Shown here: positions 25,842-35,113 of the stretch, piece after piece
Layout: every line of letters starts with the position of its first letter
Position numbering within the stretch: position 1 is the stretch's first letter
Assembly (NCBI GenBank): GCA_023426375.1
Contig: JAFAAV010000068.1
Location: 109,194 to 173,193, forward strand
From: Actinomycetes bacterium
GTDB taxonomy: Bacteria; Actinomycetota; Actinomycetes; Actinomycetales; Micrococcaceae
Direction: 5' to 3'
Length of the DNA: 64,000 nt
Notes under the pieces: generated by a model
What the model saw: the letters and a program-made list of their open reading frames with translations, nothing else
Database searches by the model: none
What the model was told of the DNA's origin: nothing
Program-made: the position numbers and the translations under genes

Positions 25842-26777
25842 ATGGACCCCACTGCCCAGGAACCGGCAGCGGATTTCCACGCTGACCAGTTGCAGGCCGC
25901 GCTGGCAGACTCGGGATTCTCATCCGTGACCGTGCTCGACCAGGTGGATTCCACCAACGTGTGGCTCGCCGATCGGGTGATGCAGACCGGTGGCACCGAA
26001 TTGAGTGCGGTGGTCACCGGTTTCCAGAGCGCCGGTAAGGGTCGCCTGGACCGGCAATGGTTCACGCCCCCGGGCGTGGCACTCACCTTTTCCGTGGCCT
26101 GCACTCCGCGCACGGCCGCAGGTGCACCATGGCCCATGGAGTACGTGCCGTGGCTGACCCTTCTCCTGGCACACAGCGTGACGCGCGCGGTCCGGGACAC
26201 CGTGGGCGTTCCCGCGGTCATTAAATGGCCCAACGACGTGCTCGTTGACTCCCGCAAACTGTGCGGTGTGCTGGCCTCGTTGATCAACCACTCGGGCGGT
26301 TCGGCACCGAGTGTCGTGGTGGGCGCGGGGCTGAACGTCAGTCAACGTCACCTGCCCATCCCCACGGCCACGTCGTTGCGCCTCGAGGCCGGTAACGACG
26401 CCGCCGTCCCCGACCGTCAGACGCTGCTCACCGAGATCTTGCGAGAGTTCGCCCGCTGCTATCACCTGGTGAGCCAGGACCCCGGTGCAGCGCTCGGCCC
26501 GGGTGGCGAGATGCGCGCCGTCCTGGAATCCGAGCTGGACACCCTCGGCCGTCGTGTGGCACTCCACCTGCCGGGGTCCACCGTGCCTGAGCAGGCCGTG
26601 GCCGAGGGCCTGGGAACCTCAGGCGAATTGATCGTGCGTGGCGAAAACGGTGCGGCGCGCGCGTTGTCCGCCGGCGACGTCGTCCACGTGCGACCCGCGC
26701 CCGGTGCCGCCAGGACGGCCGCCGAGCAACTGGCCCAGGACGACGTCGCGCGGGTCACCTCGGGGGAGCGGGCATGA
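25842..26777 (+). CDS. birA: Biotin-[acyl-CoA carboxylase] ligase
   Basis: Activates biotin with ATP and attaches it to the carrier lysine of the carboxylase alpha chain (EAMKM at 5.7 kb). 311 aa from ATG 25842, preceded by AAAGGAG. The catalytic domain shows LDQVDSTN, QSAGKGRLDRQW (the biotinyl-AMP loop, usually GRGRxGR; here GKGRLDR), KWPNDVLVDSRKLCGVL and VVGAGLNVSQ. There is no N-terminal DNA-binding helix-turn-helix, so it is a class I ligase without repressor function. It heads a four-gene run (birA, PH, cyclase, PP2C) with overlapping ends. Confidence 0.93.
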   Translation: MDPTAQEPAADFHADQLQAALADSGFSSVTVLDQVDSTNVWLADRVMQTGGTELSAVVTGFQSAGKGRLDRQWFTPPGVALTFSVACTPRTAAGAPWPMEYVPWLTLLLAHSVTRAVRDTVGVPAVIKWPNDVLVDSRKLCGVLASLINHSGGSAPSVVVGAGLNVSQRHLPIPTATSLRLEAGNDAAVPDRQTLLTEILREFARCYHLVSQDPGAALGPGGEMRAVLESELDTLGRRVALHLPGSTVPEQAVAEGLGTSGELIVRGENGAARALSAGDVVHVRPAPGAARTAAEQLAQDDVARVTSGERA

Positions 26778-27367
26778 AAACCAAGAATCGTCTGGTCCTG
26801 CGGCAGGGCGAGGAAACCATTGTGGCCACCCGGGCCCATCCGATCCGGCTGGTGGGACCCGCCGTGATCGCCTGGTGCACCGTGCTGTTGTATTCGGCGC
26901 TGCAGCGGCTCCTGGATCTGACCTGGCGGCCCTACGAGGCACCCTGGACCACGCTGCACTCACTCGTGGGCTGGATCATCACCCTGGCCGCGCTGTGGGT
27001 GACCTACCGCTACGTGTTGTTACCGGCGTGGCGTTGGCTGCGCACCGTGTTCGTCCTGACCAATCAGCGACTGGCCCTGACCGGACCGCCCGCCAAGGAC
27101 AACGTAGTGGCTTTGCCCCTGGACGCCCTGCGCAGTGCGCGCGTGGTGGCACCAGCGGGACTGTTCGCCATGCTGACCCGTGGAGTGGACCGGGGCACCG
27201 TCATGGCGGACTTCGGCGCTCTCGGTGGCCTGAAACTGGCGGCCTGCCCGCAACCGAACGCCATGGTTGACCTGGTTCAACAGTCCGGAAGGCCCGCTGG
27301 CAATTACAGTAGGTCTGGCATGACCACATCATCGAGCAGAAGTTTCCAAGGAGGGCCGCGTGGCTGA
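26774..27367 (+). CDS. PH-domain (bPH2/DUF304) membrane protein
   Basis: 197-aa protein with two transmembrane helices (about residues 28-48 and 62-82), followed by a bacterial pleckstrin-homology-type domain (RTVFVLTNQRLALTGPPAKDNVVALPLDALRSARV). The TNQR motif is typical of the bPH2/DUF304 family. Function is unknown; such proteins sit at the cytoplasmic face of the membrane. The start overlaps the birA stop by 4 nt (ATGA) and the 3' end overlaps the cyclase start by 8 nt, so all three are translationally coupled. In actinobacteria this gene commonly neighbours birA. Confidence 0.82.
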   Translation: MKTKNRLVLRQGEETIVATRAHPIRLVGPAVIAWCTVLLYSALQRLLDLTWRPYEAPWTTLHSLVGWIITLAALWVTYRYVLLPAWRWLRTVFVLTNQRLALTGPPAKDNVVALPLDALRSARVVAPAGLFAMLTRGVDRGTVMADFGALGGLKLAACPQPNAMVDLVQQSGRPAGNYSRSGMTTSSSRSFQGGPRG

Positions 27368-28520
27368 AGACCCCAACGAGCGCTCAGACCAGCCCGTGGT
27401 CGGTCCCCAGACCGAGCAGATCAATCTCAATCTCCACAATCCGGTGCAGTCCAATCTGTACGGCTCGGAGGAGTCCAAGGCTGCGGTGAAGAACCTGGAT
27501 CAGCTGTTGCTGGGTTCCGAACGCAACCTCAAGCGGCGGGAAACCGCGCATGCCGCGGAGCTGTCGACCGCGTCTGCGCGCAAGATCTGGCGTGCCCTGG
27601 GCTTCCCGAATCTCAGTGAGGACGAGGTCTACTTCACCCAAGAGGACGTTCGAGCCTTACGCGTAGTCTCGGACCTGGTGCAGCAGAGCAAGCTCTCGGA
27701 AGAAGCTGCCCTGTCCCTGGCTCGTTCGGTGGCTCAGCTGTCCGACCGCATGGTTGTGTGGCAGATCGAAGCGCTCGTCGAGGACATGGTGGCCCACCAG
27801 GGAATGACCGATGCCCAGGCACGGCGCGAGCTTCTGAGCGTTCTCCCCGAGATGGTGGATCCTCTGAAGAAGTTGCTCGACTACTCGTGGCGGCGTCAGC
27901 TCTCGGCAGCCGTCCAGCGCTTGGCCATGCGCGGGGAACGTCCGGACGGTTCCACCGAAAGTCTGGGCGAGCACGTCACGGACGTGGGTGGATCGTCGTT
28001 GCCCCTGGCACGCGGCGTCGGTTTCGCGGACCTCGTGTCCTATACCTCCCTGTCTCGACAGATGAACGAACGCACCCTGGCCAACTTGGTGCAGCGCTTC
28101 GAGAAGCGCTGCGCAGAGATCATCTCCATGGGCGGCGGTCGCGTGATCAAGACCATCGGTGACGAGGTCATGTTCCTCTCCGAAACCCCTCAGGGTGGCG
28201 CTCAGATCTCTTTGGCCCTGGCTCGCTTGATCAAGGACGATCCGTTACTCCCGCAGGCTCGCGTGGCCTTCGTGTGGGGTCGAGTGCTCCCGCGACTGGG
28301 TGACCTTTACGGCCCCACCGTGAACTTGGCCTCCCGGTTGGTGGCGCTGACCGATCCGGGCGGGGTGGTAGTGGACGCATCCACCGCATCCGTACTGAAG
28401 GACGATGATCGATTCGTCCTGACGCCCCAACCTTCCCGGAACGTCCGTGGCTTCGGCGACGTGCAACCGGTGTCCATTACCCAGGGCCAAGGGCCCCGGC
28501 TGGAAGATGAGGACGAATGA
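27360..28520 (+). CDS. Class III adenylate cyclase with N-terminal regulatory domain
   Basis: 386-aa soluble nucleotidyl cyclase making cAMP from ATP. The first 200 residues are helical and match the autoinhibitory, pH-sensing type of domain known from mycobacterial Rv1264/Rv2212 (SEDEVYFTQEDVRALR and so on). The catalytic domain starts near 215: the first metal Asp lies in VGFADLVSYTSLS (about 222), the second in KTIGDEVMF (about 266), and the transition-state Asn/Arg in GPTVNLASRL. Substrate-specifying Lys and Asp positions are compatible with ATP. Start GTG 27360 has AAGGAGGG directly upstream. Coupled by 4-nt ATGA overlap to the phosphatase. Confidence 0.88.
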   Translation: MAEDPNERSDQPVVGPQTEQINLNLHNPVQSNLYGSEESKAAVKNLDQLLLGSERNLKRRETAHAAELSTASARKIWRALGFPNLSEDEVYFTQEDVRALRVVSDLVQQSKLSEEAALSLARSVAQLSDRMVVWQIEALVEDMVAHQGMTDAQARRELLSVLPEMVDPLKKLLDYSWRRQLSAAVQRLAMRGERPDGSTESLGEHVTDVGGSSLPLARGVGFADLVSYTSLSRQMNERTLANLVQRFEKRCAEIISMGGGRVIKTIGDEVMFLSETPQGGAQISLALARLIKDDPLLPQARVAFVWGRVLPRLGDLYGPTVNLASRLVALTDPGGVVVDASTASVLKDDDRFVLTPQPSRNVRGFGDVQPVSITQGQGPRLEDEDE

Positions 28521-29434
28521 GCATTTCTCTGGCCATCCGATCGGGCGGAGTCACCGATCGTGGGCTGCGCCGGGAATCCAATGAGGATGCCCTGGTCGTC
28601 ACCGACAACATGGTTGCCGTCGCGGACGGCATGGGCGGGCACGAGGCCGGTGAGGTCGCCAGCGCCCTGTGCGTGTCCACTCTGGGCTCCTCCGAGCTGT
28701 TCACGCTCAATGACTTCATGGACTACCAGATCGTGGAACCCGAACCCGGTCTGGACGTGTCCCGTTTTCGCGCCACGATCGACCGTCAGCTCAAGCTCGA
28801 TCCGGACGTCCCTAACGAAGCACTCGAGGCCGTGCACCGCTTGCGGTCCGTGCTGTGGGAAGCCGATCAGTCCATCCAGGATCAGTGCGGAACCCGCGCC
28901 GGCACCACGGTCACCGGCGCGTGGCTCGTGGAAATCGCGGGGCAGTGGTTGTGGTTGATCTTCAACGTGGGCGATTCGCGCACCTATGAGCTGACCGGTC
29001 CCGGTGTGGGCGAGCACCCCACCGATCCCGAACACCCCGTGGGCGTGAGCCAGTTGACCGTGGATCACTCCGAGGTCCAGTACCTCGTGTCCATCGGCCA
29101 GCTCACCCCCGCCCAGGCTCTCGTGCACCCGCGACGCAACGTGATCACCCGTGCCCTGGGCACAGGCCAGGTGTGGGAGCCGGACATCATTGTGATCCCG
29201 GCTCAGCCGGGTCAGCGGTTGCTCATGTGCTCGGACGGCCTGACCGGTGAGCTGTCCCCGGCACACATCGCCCGTGTCCTGCACGCCGTGCAGCACCCCA
29301 AGGAGGCCGCGGACGTGCTGCTCCAGGCCGCGCTGCGCACCGGAGGTCGGGACAACGTCACGCTGATCGTCGCGGATGTCCTCGAAGCGGATGACCCCCG
29401 CGTCAACACCGGCAGTATCAAACGCATCAGTTAG
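28517..29434 (+). CDS. PP2C-type serine/threonine phosphatase
   Basis: 305-aa metal-dependent phosphatase of the PstP/PphA class. Motifs in order: SGGVTDRGLRRESNEDALVV (metal Asp/Glu), VADGMGGHEAGEVAS, GTTVTGAWL, FNVGDSRTYELT, then LLMCSDGLTGELS and GGRDNVTLIVADV near the end. There is no membrane helix, unlike PstP. It may reverse phosphorylation by Ser/Thr kinases encoded elsewhere. Its overlap with the cyclase gene ties protein phosphorylation to cAMP output in one operon. A terminator follows at 29441. Confidence 0.9.
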   Translation: MSISLAIRSGGVTDRGLRRESNEDALVVTDNMVAVADGMGGHEAGEVASALCVSTLGSSELFTLNDFMDYQIVEPEPGLDVSRFRATIDRQLKLDPDVPNEALEAVHRLRSVLWEADQSIQDQCGTRAGTTVTGAWLVEIAGQWLWLIFNVGDSRTYELTGPGVGEHPTDPEHPVGVSQLTVDHSEVQYLVSIGQLTPAQALVHPRRNVITRALGTGQVWEPDIIVIPAQPGQRLLMCSDGLTGELSPAHIARVLHAVQHPKEAADVLLQAALRTGGRDNVTLIVADVLEADDPRVNTGSIKRIS

Positions 29435-29440
29435 GACCTT

Positions 29441-29487
29441 AAATGCCGACGCCGCCCGCGAAACTCTCGCGGGCGGCGTCGGCATTT
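29441..29487. terminator. 21-bp perfect hairpin between convergent genes
   Basis: The arms 29441-29461 and 29467-29487 pair perfectly around a 5-nt loop, with AAA/TTT ends. The hairpin lies between the phosphatase (+) and acyl-CoA oxidase (-) stops and can terminate both. Confidence 0.85.
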
Positions 29488-29499
29488 GGGCGTTGAGAC

Positions 29500-31614
29500 T
29501 TACGAGTGGTGACCGCGCGTCTCGGCCTTGGGATCACGAGCCGGCTTGGCCTCCTTGGCGGGGGCGTCACCGCTGGCGCGCAGGCGCCGGAAGTACTCGT
29601 CGGCCTCCTGCTGACGCTCTTCTTCCACGGTTCCCGCGATCTCCGCACGGAGCAGCTCGGGGCTGAGGCCGAAGGAGTCCACGAGCTCCAGTGCGTAGGG
29701 GCGCAAACGGGAGATCAGCCGGTTCACGTAGCTCTGCAGTGCGCGACCGCGGCGCATCGAGAGTCGACCGTAGGCCAGGTACCAACCGAGATTCTCCTCG
29801 AGCAGGTGCAGGCCGAACAGGTCGCGCAGCCACGTGAGCACGCGCTTGGTGCCGGGATCCTGAATCTTCTCGAGACCCTCGGTGAAGGCTTCCCACTGCA
29901 ACAGCTGAGCGTGCGACCGGGCGGCCTCGATCAGCCGGTGCTGGTTGTTGTTGAAGACCTCCGCCTTTTCGCTCTTGGACTTACGAGCCACCGCGCGCAT
30001 TTCGTCCGCTACGTCCTCAATGATCGTTTCCACGCGGTCCATCAGCAGCGCGCGCTGCGCTTCCGGATCGCGCAGGGCGTTGACCGACTTGCGGGCGTCA
30101 CCGGTGTCCGTGAAGGCCTGGGTCAGCTTGCGCAACCCGGAGCGGTTGAAGCCTGCCTCCGTGGCGCGGTCGGCCACGTAGCGGGCCATGACACCCACGT
30201 CCGCGTTCTTGAACTCGTCCGAGTAATCGGTGAGCAAACGCTTGGCGACCAACTGCAGGAGCACGGTGTTGTCGCCCTCGAAGGTCGCGTAGATATCCAG
30301 GTCCGCACGCAGCTGCGGGATGCGGTTCTTGGCCATGAACCCGGCGCCGCCGCAGGCCTCACGGGCCTCCTGGAGGGTGTCCAGGGCGCTCCACGTGGAC
30401 ATCGACTTGAATGCGGCGGCCAGGGTCTCCAGGTCCTGACGGTTGCCGTCAGAATCGTCCTCGCCGGAGAAGACCTCGTGGAACTTATCCAGCAACTGCT
30501 GGTGCGCGAAGATCATCGCGTAGGTCTCCGCAATGCGAGGAATCAAGCGGCGCTGGTGCTGCTGGTAGTCCATGAGTGTCTGCTCGCGGATGTCCGAGTC
30601 CGTGTTGAACTGGCGGCGCTGTTCCGCGTAGCGAACGGCAATGCTCAGGGCCATTTGATTGGCCAGCGTGGCGGCACCGTCCAAGGAGACGCGCCCCTGC
30701 ACCAGGGTGCCGATCATCGTGAAGAAGCGGCGCCCCGGGGACGCGATGGGGGAGGAGTACTCGCCGTTCTCGTCCACCGAGCCGTACTTGTTCAGCAGGT
30801 TGAAGCGGGGCACACGCACGTTGGTGAAGTGCAGTCGGCCGTTGTCCACGCCGTTGAGTCCGCCCTTGCGGCCATCGTCCTCGCCGCCGACACCCGGCAG
30901 GAATTCGCCGTTGTCATCACGGATGGGTACATAGAGGCAGTGCACGCCGTGGTTGACGCCCTTGACGATCAGCTGGGCGAAGACCACTGCGGCCTTACCG
31001 TGGACCGCAGCGTTGCCCAGGTAGTCCTTCCACGCCGCCTTGAAGGGGGTGTGGATCTCGAACTCGTCCGTTTCGGGAAGGTACGTGGCGGTCGTGCCGA
31101 TCGATGCGACGTCGGACCCGTGACCGATCTCCGTCATGGCGAACACGCCGGGAGTGTTCAGGTTGAGGATGTCCGGGAGCCACTCGAGGTGGTGCTCCTT
31201 GGAACCCAGGTTGAGGACGGCGGAACCGAACAGGCCCCACTGCACACCCGACTTGATCTGCAGCGACGGGTCAGCGAGCACGAGCTCCTCGAAGGCTGAG
31301 ACATTGGCACCCGGGCTGTTGGTGCCACCCAGGTACTCGGGCATACCCACCAGCGCGGTGCCGGCATCGCGAAGAACCTTGACCTGCTCGAACGTGAGGT
31401 CGCGCTGATCCTCGAACGTGAGGTTGTAATTGCTGTGCAGGCGGGGATCCAAGGCGCGCTCGCGGGCGGCCTTGCGAGCCTCGGGCCAGCGGCCCAGCAG
31501 CACTTCACCCAGACCGGCCACATCGATGTGCGTGGGTAGTGCGGCGTCCTCGGACACCTGTGCCATCGGCTGGGTGGGCGGGTTGGACGGGAGTTGAGTA
31601 GTTGCAGTCATCAT
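29500..31614 (-). CDS. Acyl-CoA oxidase-type acyl-CoA dehydrogenase
   Basis: 704-aa FAD enzyme introducing the 2,3-double bond into acyl-CoA. The size and the C-terminal extension match acyl-CoA oxidases rather than the 380-aa dehydrogenases. Motifs: FAMTEIGHGSDVASIGTTATY (flavin/substrate loop), RVSLDGAATLANQMALSIAVRYAEQRRQF, EACGGAGFMAKNRI, and the catalytic Glu in YATFEGDNTVLLQLVAKRL. It may use O2 to form H2O2. The start overlaps the TetR gene stop by 4 nt (ATGA), so enzyme and regulator are one operon, divergent from the thiolase-reductase-hydratase operon that would complete beta-oxidation. Confidence 0.9.
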   Translation of the reverse strand: MMTATTQLPSNPPTQPMAQVSEDAALPTHIDVAGLGEVLLGRWPEARKAARERALDPRLHSNYNLTFEDQRDLTFEQVKVLRDAGTALVGMPEYLGGTNSPGANVSAFEELVLADPSLQIKSGVQWGLFGSAVLNLGSKEHHLEWLPDILNLNTPGVFAMTEIGHGSDVASIGTTATYLPETDEFEIHTPFKAAWKDYLGNAAVHGKAAVVFAQLIVKGVNHGVHCLYVPIRDDNGEFLPGVGGEDDGRKGGLNGVDNGRLHFTNVRVPRFNLLNKYGSVDENGEYSSPIASPGRRFFTMIGTLVQGRVSLDGAATLANQMALSIAVRYAEQRRQFNTDSDIREQTLMDYQQHQRRLIPRIAETYAMIFAHQQLLDKFHEVFSGEDDSDGNRQDLETLAAAFKSMSTWSALDTLQEAREACGGAGFMAKNRIPQLRADLDIYATFEGDNTVLLQLVAKRLLTDYSDEFKNADVGVMARYVADRATEAGFNRSGLRKLTQAFTDTGDARKSVNALRDPEAQRALLMDRVETIIEDVADEMRAVARKSKSEKAEVFNNNQHRLIEAARSHAQLLQWEAFTEGLEKIQDPGTKRVLTWLRDLFGLHLLEENLGWYLAYGRLSMRRGRALQSYVNRLISRLRPYALELVDSFGLSPELLRAEIAGTVEEERQQEADEYFRRLRASGDAPAKEAKPARDPKAETRGHHS

Positions 31615-32288
31615 GACTCCTGAGGGGTTGTCTGAGCAGAGGTTTCGTCTGCGGAGAGCGTGGTGTACGTGTCAGGCCGTAAGCCCTGAACGGCCCAATC
31701 GGTGATGAGTTGGCTCATGGTGGTCCGGTCCGGTTTGTCGTCCGTGTCCGGCAGAGCCAGCCACGCTTCACCGGCACCGCGGACCATGCCCACGGTGGAT
31801 GCCGCCCAACACTGCAGCAGTGCTTGCGGCATGGCTTGCTCGCCGCGGTGGCGAATGTGCTGGTCCATGAGCAAGTGGCACACAGAGTCCAGGAACTGTT
31901 CGATGGCCGAGTCCCCGTCAGCCGGTGCGGTCACCACGAACCGGTAGACGTCCGCGGAAGCCTCAACCGATTTGAGGTACTCCTTCACGAGCGCGTGCAC
32001 GGTGGCCGCGAACGAATCCGCTTCGTGAGCTGCGGCGACCATGCGGGTTCGCATTCGAGACACGAAGTATTCACCCACGGCCGCTTGTACCCCGGATTTG
32101 TCTTTGAAATACCGGTAGAAGACGGACTTGGAGGTACCGCACGCGGTGGCGATCTCCTCCATGGAGATGCTCGCACCGTGGGTGGCCACCGCGTCTCGCG
32201 CGGCGGTGATCAGCTCGATGCGTCGCTTGGCGCGGTGGCGCTGCCACCGCGAATTTCGACCATCAACGTTCTCCGAAACCTGTTTCAC
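31611..32288 (-). CDS. TetR-family regulator of the fatty-acid cluster
   Basis: 225-aa repressor. The helix-turn-helix SMEEIATACGTSKSVFYRYFKDKSGVQAAV lies at about residues 41-70. The effector domain is of the mycobacterial FadR/KstR-like size class. It is coupled to the acyl-CoA oxidase and divergent from the FadA2-type thiolase. Candidate operators overlap or follow its start (GAAACCTGTTTC around 32276-32287 and the palindrome at 32289-32303). Acyl-CoA is the likely effector, by inference from context. Confidence 0.87.
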   Translation of the reverse strand: MKQVSENVDGRNSRWQRHRAKRRIELITAARDAVATHGASISMEEIATACGTSKSVFYRYFKDKSGVQAAVGEYFVSRMRTRMVAAAHEADSFAATVHALVKEYLKSVEASADVYRFVVTAPADGDSAIEQFLDSVCHLLMDQHIRHRGEQAMPQALLQCWAASTVGMVRGAGEAWLALPDTDDKPDRTTMSQLITDWAVQGLRPDTYTTLSADETSAQTTPQES

Positions 32289-32303
32289 GATACCGAGAGT
32301 ATC
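32289..32303. promoter_or_regulatory. Candidate TetR operator GATAC-N5-GTATC
   Basis: GATACCGAGAGTATC is a perfect palindrome in both 5-bp arms, located directly upstream of the tetR start (32288) and 59 nt before the thiolase start. A second short palindrome GAAACCTGTTTC overlaps the tetR start codon region. Either could let the regulator control both divergent operons. Confidence 0.45.
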
Positions 32304-32361
32304 AGCTACTCTGGGTTTCAGGTGATTCGCACCACATCAATCTACGAGGAGTAGCCCCTTC

Positions 32362-33687
32362 ATGGACAACATCCAGCAGAACAGCCAGCAGTCCCTCCGC
32401 CGCGCCGTGGTGGTCGCGGGTAACCGCATTCCCTTCGCTCGCGCGGGTGGGGCGTACGCGAATGCTTCGAACCAGGACATGCTGACTGCAGCGATTGACG
32501 GACTGGTGGCGCGTGCCGGGATCTCGGGTGAACGTCTGGGCGCCGTGGCCGGCGGTGCCGTGCTCAAGCACTCCCGAGATTTCAACCTGACCCGCGAGGC
32601 CGTTCTGGGTTCCGCTCTGGACCCCGCGACTCCGGCGTTCGACATCCAGATGGCGTGCGCGACCGGCATGGAAACCGTGAGCACCATTTCCAACAAAATC
32701 CGCGTGGGCCAGATCGAAGCCGGTATCGCCAGTGGTGTGGACTCTGCCTCGGATGCACCGATTGCCGTGAGTGAAGGTCTGCGCCGTGCACTCCTGCAGC
32801 TGCAGCGCGCGAAGACCACCACCCAGAAGCTCAAGGCGCTCAAGAATCTGCGCCCCAATGATCTGGTGCCCGCCGCTCCCACCACGGGTGAGCCCCGCAC
32901 CGGACTGAGCATGGGTGAACACCAGGCCCTGACCACCCAGCAGTGGGGCGTGAGCCGCGAGGATCAGGACCAGATCGCGGCGTCGTCGCACCAGAACCTG
33001 GCCGCCGCTTACGATCGCGGTTTCTTCGACGACCTGGTCACCCCGTTCAAGGGCGTGGCCAAGGACAACAACATGCGGGCGGACTCCACCGTGGAGAAGC
33101 TGTCGACCCTGAACCCGGTGTTCGGCAAGAAGCTCTCCGGCGAGGCCACCATGACCGCCGGTAACTCCACGCCGCTCACGGACGGTGCCTCCGCCGTGCT
33201 GATCACCAGCGAGGACTGGGCTACCGAGCACCACCTCACCCCCTTGGCCGAGGTCGTGGACTCCGAGGCCGCCGCGGTGGACTTCGTCAGCGGCAACGAG
33301 GGGCTGCTCATGGCTCCCGCCTACGCCGTGCCGCGTCTGTTGGCTCGCCAGGGTCTGACGCTGCAGGACATGGACCTCATCGAGATCCACGAAGCCTTCG
33401 CCTCCACCGTGCTCGCCATCATGGCCGCGTGGGAGTCCGAGGAGTTCTGCCGCGACCGCCTGGGCCTGTCCGAGCCCGTGGGCACCGTGGACCGTTCCAA
33501 GCTCAACGTGAACGGCTCGTCGCTGGCCGCAGGACACCCGTTCGCCGCGACCGGTGGCCGCATCGTGGCATCCACCGCCAAGGAACTCGCCGCCCGCGCC
33601 AAGGCCGAAGGCCGCCCGCAGACCGCACTGATTTCGGTCTGCGCCGCCGGTGGCCAGGGCGTGGCCATGATCCTGCGTTCCGTCTAA
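32362..33687 (+). CDS. Acetyl-CoA acyltransferase (thiolase, FadA2/FadI type)
   Basis: 441-aa thiolase that cleaves 3-ketoacyl-CoA with CoA. Catalytic residues are visible: nucleophile Cys in IQMACATGMETV (about residue 99), His in IEIHEAFAST (about 343) and the second Cys in SVCAAGGQGVAM (about 427). The length and the insert in the middle match FadI/FadA2 rather than the 390-aa biosynthetic type. It is the first gene of a three-gene operon with FabG4-like and HtdX-like enzymes, the same order as fadA2-fabG4-htdX of Mycobacterium tuberculosis (Rv0243-Rv0241c). Confidence 0.92.
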   Translation: MDNIQQNSQQSLRRAVVVAGNRIPFARAGGAYANASNQDMLTAAIDGLVARAGISGERLGAVAGGAVLKHSRDFNLTREAVLGSALDPATPAFDIQMACATGMETVSTISNKIRVGQIEAGIASGVDSASDAPIAVSEGLRRALLQLQRAKTTTQKLKALKNLRPNDLVPAAPTTGEPRTGLSMGEHQALTTQQWGVSREDQDQIAASSHQNLAAAYDRGFFDDLVTPFKGVAKDNNMRADSTVEKLSTLNPVFGKKLSGEATMTAGNSTPLTDGASAVLITSEDWATEHHLTPLAEVVDSEAAAVDFVSGNEGLLMAPAYAVPRLLARQGLTLQDMDLIEIHEAFASTVLAIMAAWESEEFCRDRLGLSEPVGTVDRSKLNVNGSSLAAGHPFAATGGRIVASTAKELAARAKAEGRPQTALISVCAAGGQGVAMILRSV

Positions 33688-33726
33688 GACGCATCCCCAC
33701 AGATTTACGACATACAGGAGCTTTGA

Positions 33727-35109
33727 GTGGCAGATACATATTTGGACCTGGTCAATTCCGGACTGGGCAAACAGGTCGCGAGCAAGCTGGGTCTTCCCAA
33801 ACCGACCAAGCTGCGCCGCTACCGCGCCGGTAGCGATTTCCCCGAGGGTTCCGTTCTGGTCCTGGGTAAGGGTCCGGCCGCCGACGCCGCCGCCCAGGCC
33901 ATGCTCGACTGGAACCTTGACGTGCGCCGCCACGCCCAGGAAGTAGACCGTGTGGGTGCGGTGGTCATCGACTACACCGAGGCCAAGACACCTTCGGACC
34001 TGGGCAAGGCCGCCCTCGAGTTGTCTTCGGTGCTGCGCAAGTTGCGTTCCGGAGGACGGGTCATCACGTTGTCGCGACCGGCGGCAGGAATCGGAACCGG
34101 AGCGGCGTCGGGAACCCCCGCGGACGCCACTGCCCAGGACCCCGCCGTGGCTGCGGCGCGCCAGGGTGTGGTGGGCATGTTGCGCTCGGCCGCCCAGGAA
34201 ATGCGCGGCGGAACCACGGCCAACGGCATCCTGATTGCGGATGGTGTGGCCGCCGACGCCCCCTCCGTGGTGGGTGCCCTGCGGTTCTTCCTGTCCGGGC
34301 GCAGCGCGTTCGTGGACGGGCAGTTCCTCACGGTGACCGATGAGCGCGGTGAGTCCAACGAGAACTGGGATCAGCCGGTGGCCGGCAAGGTCGCGGTCGT
34401 GACCGGAGCCGCCCGTGGCATCGGCGCCCAGATCGCCCGCACCCTGGCGCAGGCCGGGGCCAAGGTGATCGTGGTGGACGTTCCGGCCGCGGGTGAGGCG
34501 CTCACCAAGCTCGCCAACGAGCTGCACATCTCCGCCCTTCAGCTGGACGTGACGGACCCGAAGGCGGGGGAGAAGATCCTCAACCTCGCGTCCGAGCGCT
34601 TCGGCAAGTTGGACCTTCTGGTGCACAACGCGGGAATTACGCGCGACAAGATGCTGGCCAACATGGACCAGGCCAAGTGGGATTCCGTGATCGCCGTGAA
34701 CATCGAGTCTCAGCTGCGCATCACGGAGGCCGTTCTGGCTTCCGACAAGCTCGGTGAGCACCCGCGCATCGTGTGCTTGGCATCGACGAGCGGTGTTGCG
34801 GGTAACCGCGGGCAGACCAATTACGCGGCCTCCAAGGCCGGGGTCATCGGTGCCGTGGCGGCCACGGCCTCACTGATCGCGGAGAAGGGTGGCACCATCA
34901 ACGCGGTGGCACCGGGCTTCATCGAGTCCGAGATGACGGCCAAGATTCCGGCGGCCCGCCGCCAGATCTCCCGTCGCCTCAACTCCCTGCAGCAGGGCGG
35001 CCTCCCGGAGGACGTCGCGCAGACCATCACCTTCCTGCTGTCGGACGCAGCCGGCGGAATCAACGGCCAGACACTCCGCGTGTGCGGCCAGAACCTTGTG
35101 GGAGCGTAG
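33727..35109 (+). CDS. fabG4: High-molecular-weight 3-oxoacyl reductase (FabG4 type)
   Basis: 460-aa NAD(H)-dependent 3-ketoacyl-CoA/ACP reductase with two Rossmann-like halves. The N-terminal half (1-205) is a degenerate flavodoxin-like domain (VLVLGKGPAADAAAQAML). The C-terminal half is a full short-chain reductase: VVTGAARGIGAQIART, the NAG motif in LVHNAGITRDKML, the catalytic Ser/Tyr/Lys in STSGVAGNRGQTNYAASKAG and FIESEMTAKIP. The start GTG 33727 has AGGAG 8 nt upstream. Its position behind the thiolase and before an HtdX-like hydratase gives the two middle steps of beta-oxidation, or their reversal. Confidence 0.92.
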   Translation: MADTYLDLVNSGLGKQVASKLGLPKPTKLRRYRAGSDFPEGSVLVLGKGPAADAAAQAMLDWNLDVRRHAQEVDRVGAVVIDYTEAKTPSDLGKAALELSSVLRKLRSGGRVITLSRPAAGIGTGAASGTPADATAQDPAVAAARQGVVGMLRSAAQEMRGGTTANGILIADGVAADAPSVVGALRFFLSGRSAFVDGQFLTVTDERGESNENWDQPVAGKVAVVTGAARGIGAQIARTLAQAGAKVIVVDVPAAGEALTKLANELHISALQLDVTDPKAGEKILNLASERFGKLDLLVHNAGITRDKMLANMDQAKWDSVIAVNIESQLRITEAVLASDKLGEHPRIVCLASTSGVAGNRGQTNYAASKAGVIGAVAATASLIAEKGGTINAVAPGFIESEMTAKIPAARRQISRRLNSLQQGGLPEDVAQTITFLLSDAAGGINGQTLRVCGQNLVGA

Positions 35110-35113
35110 GACC

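Noticed and set aside
32302..34761. 819-codon open frame on the minus strand
   Set aside because: Antisense to the thiolase and FabG4-like genes. Same artefactual composition.
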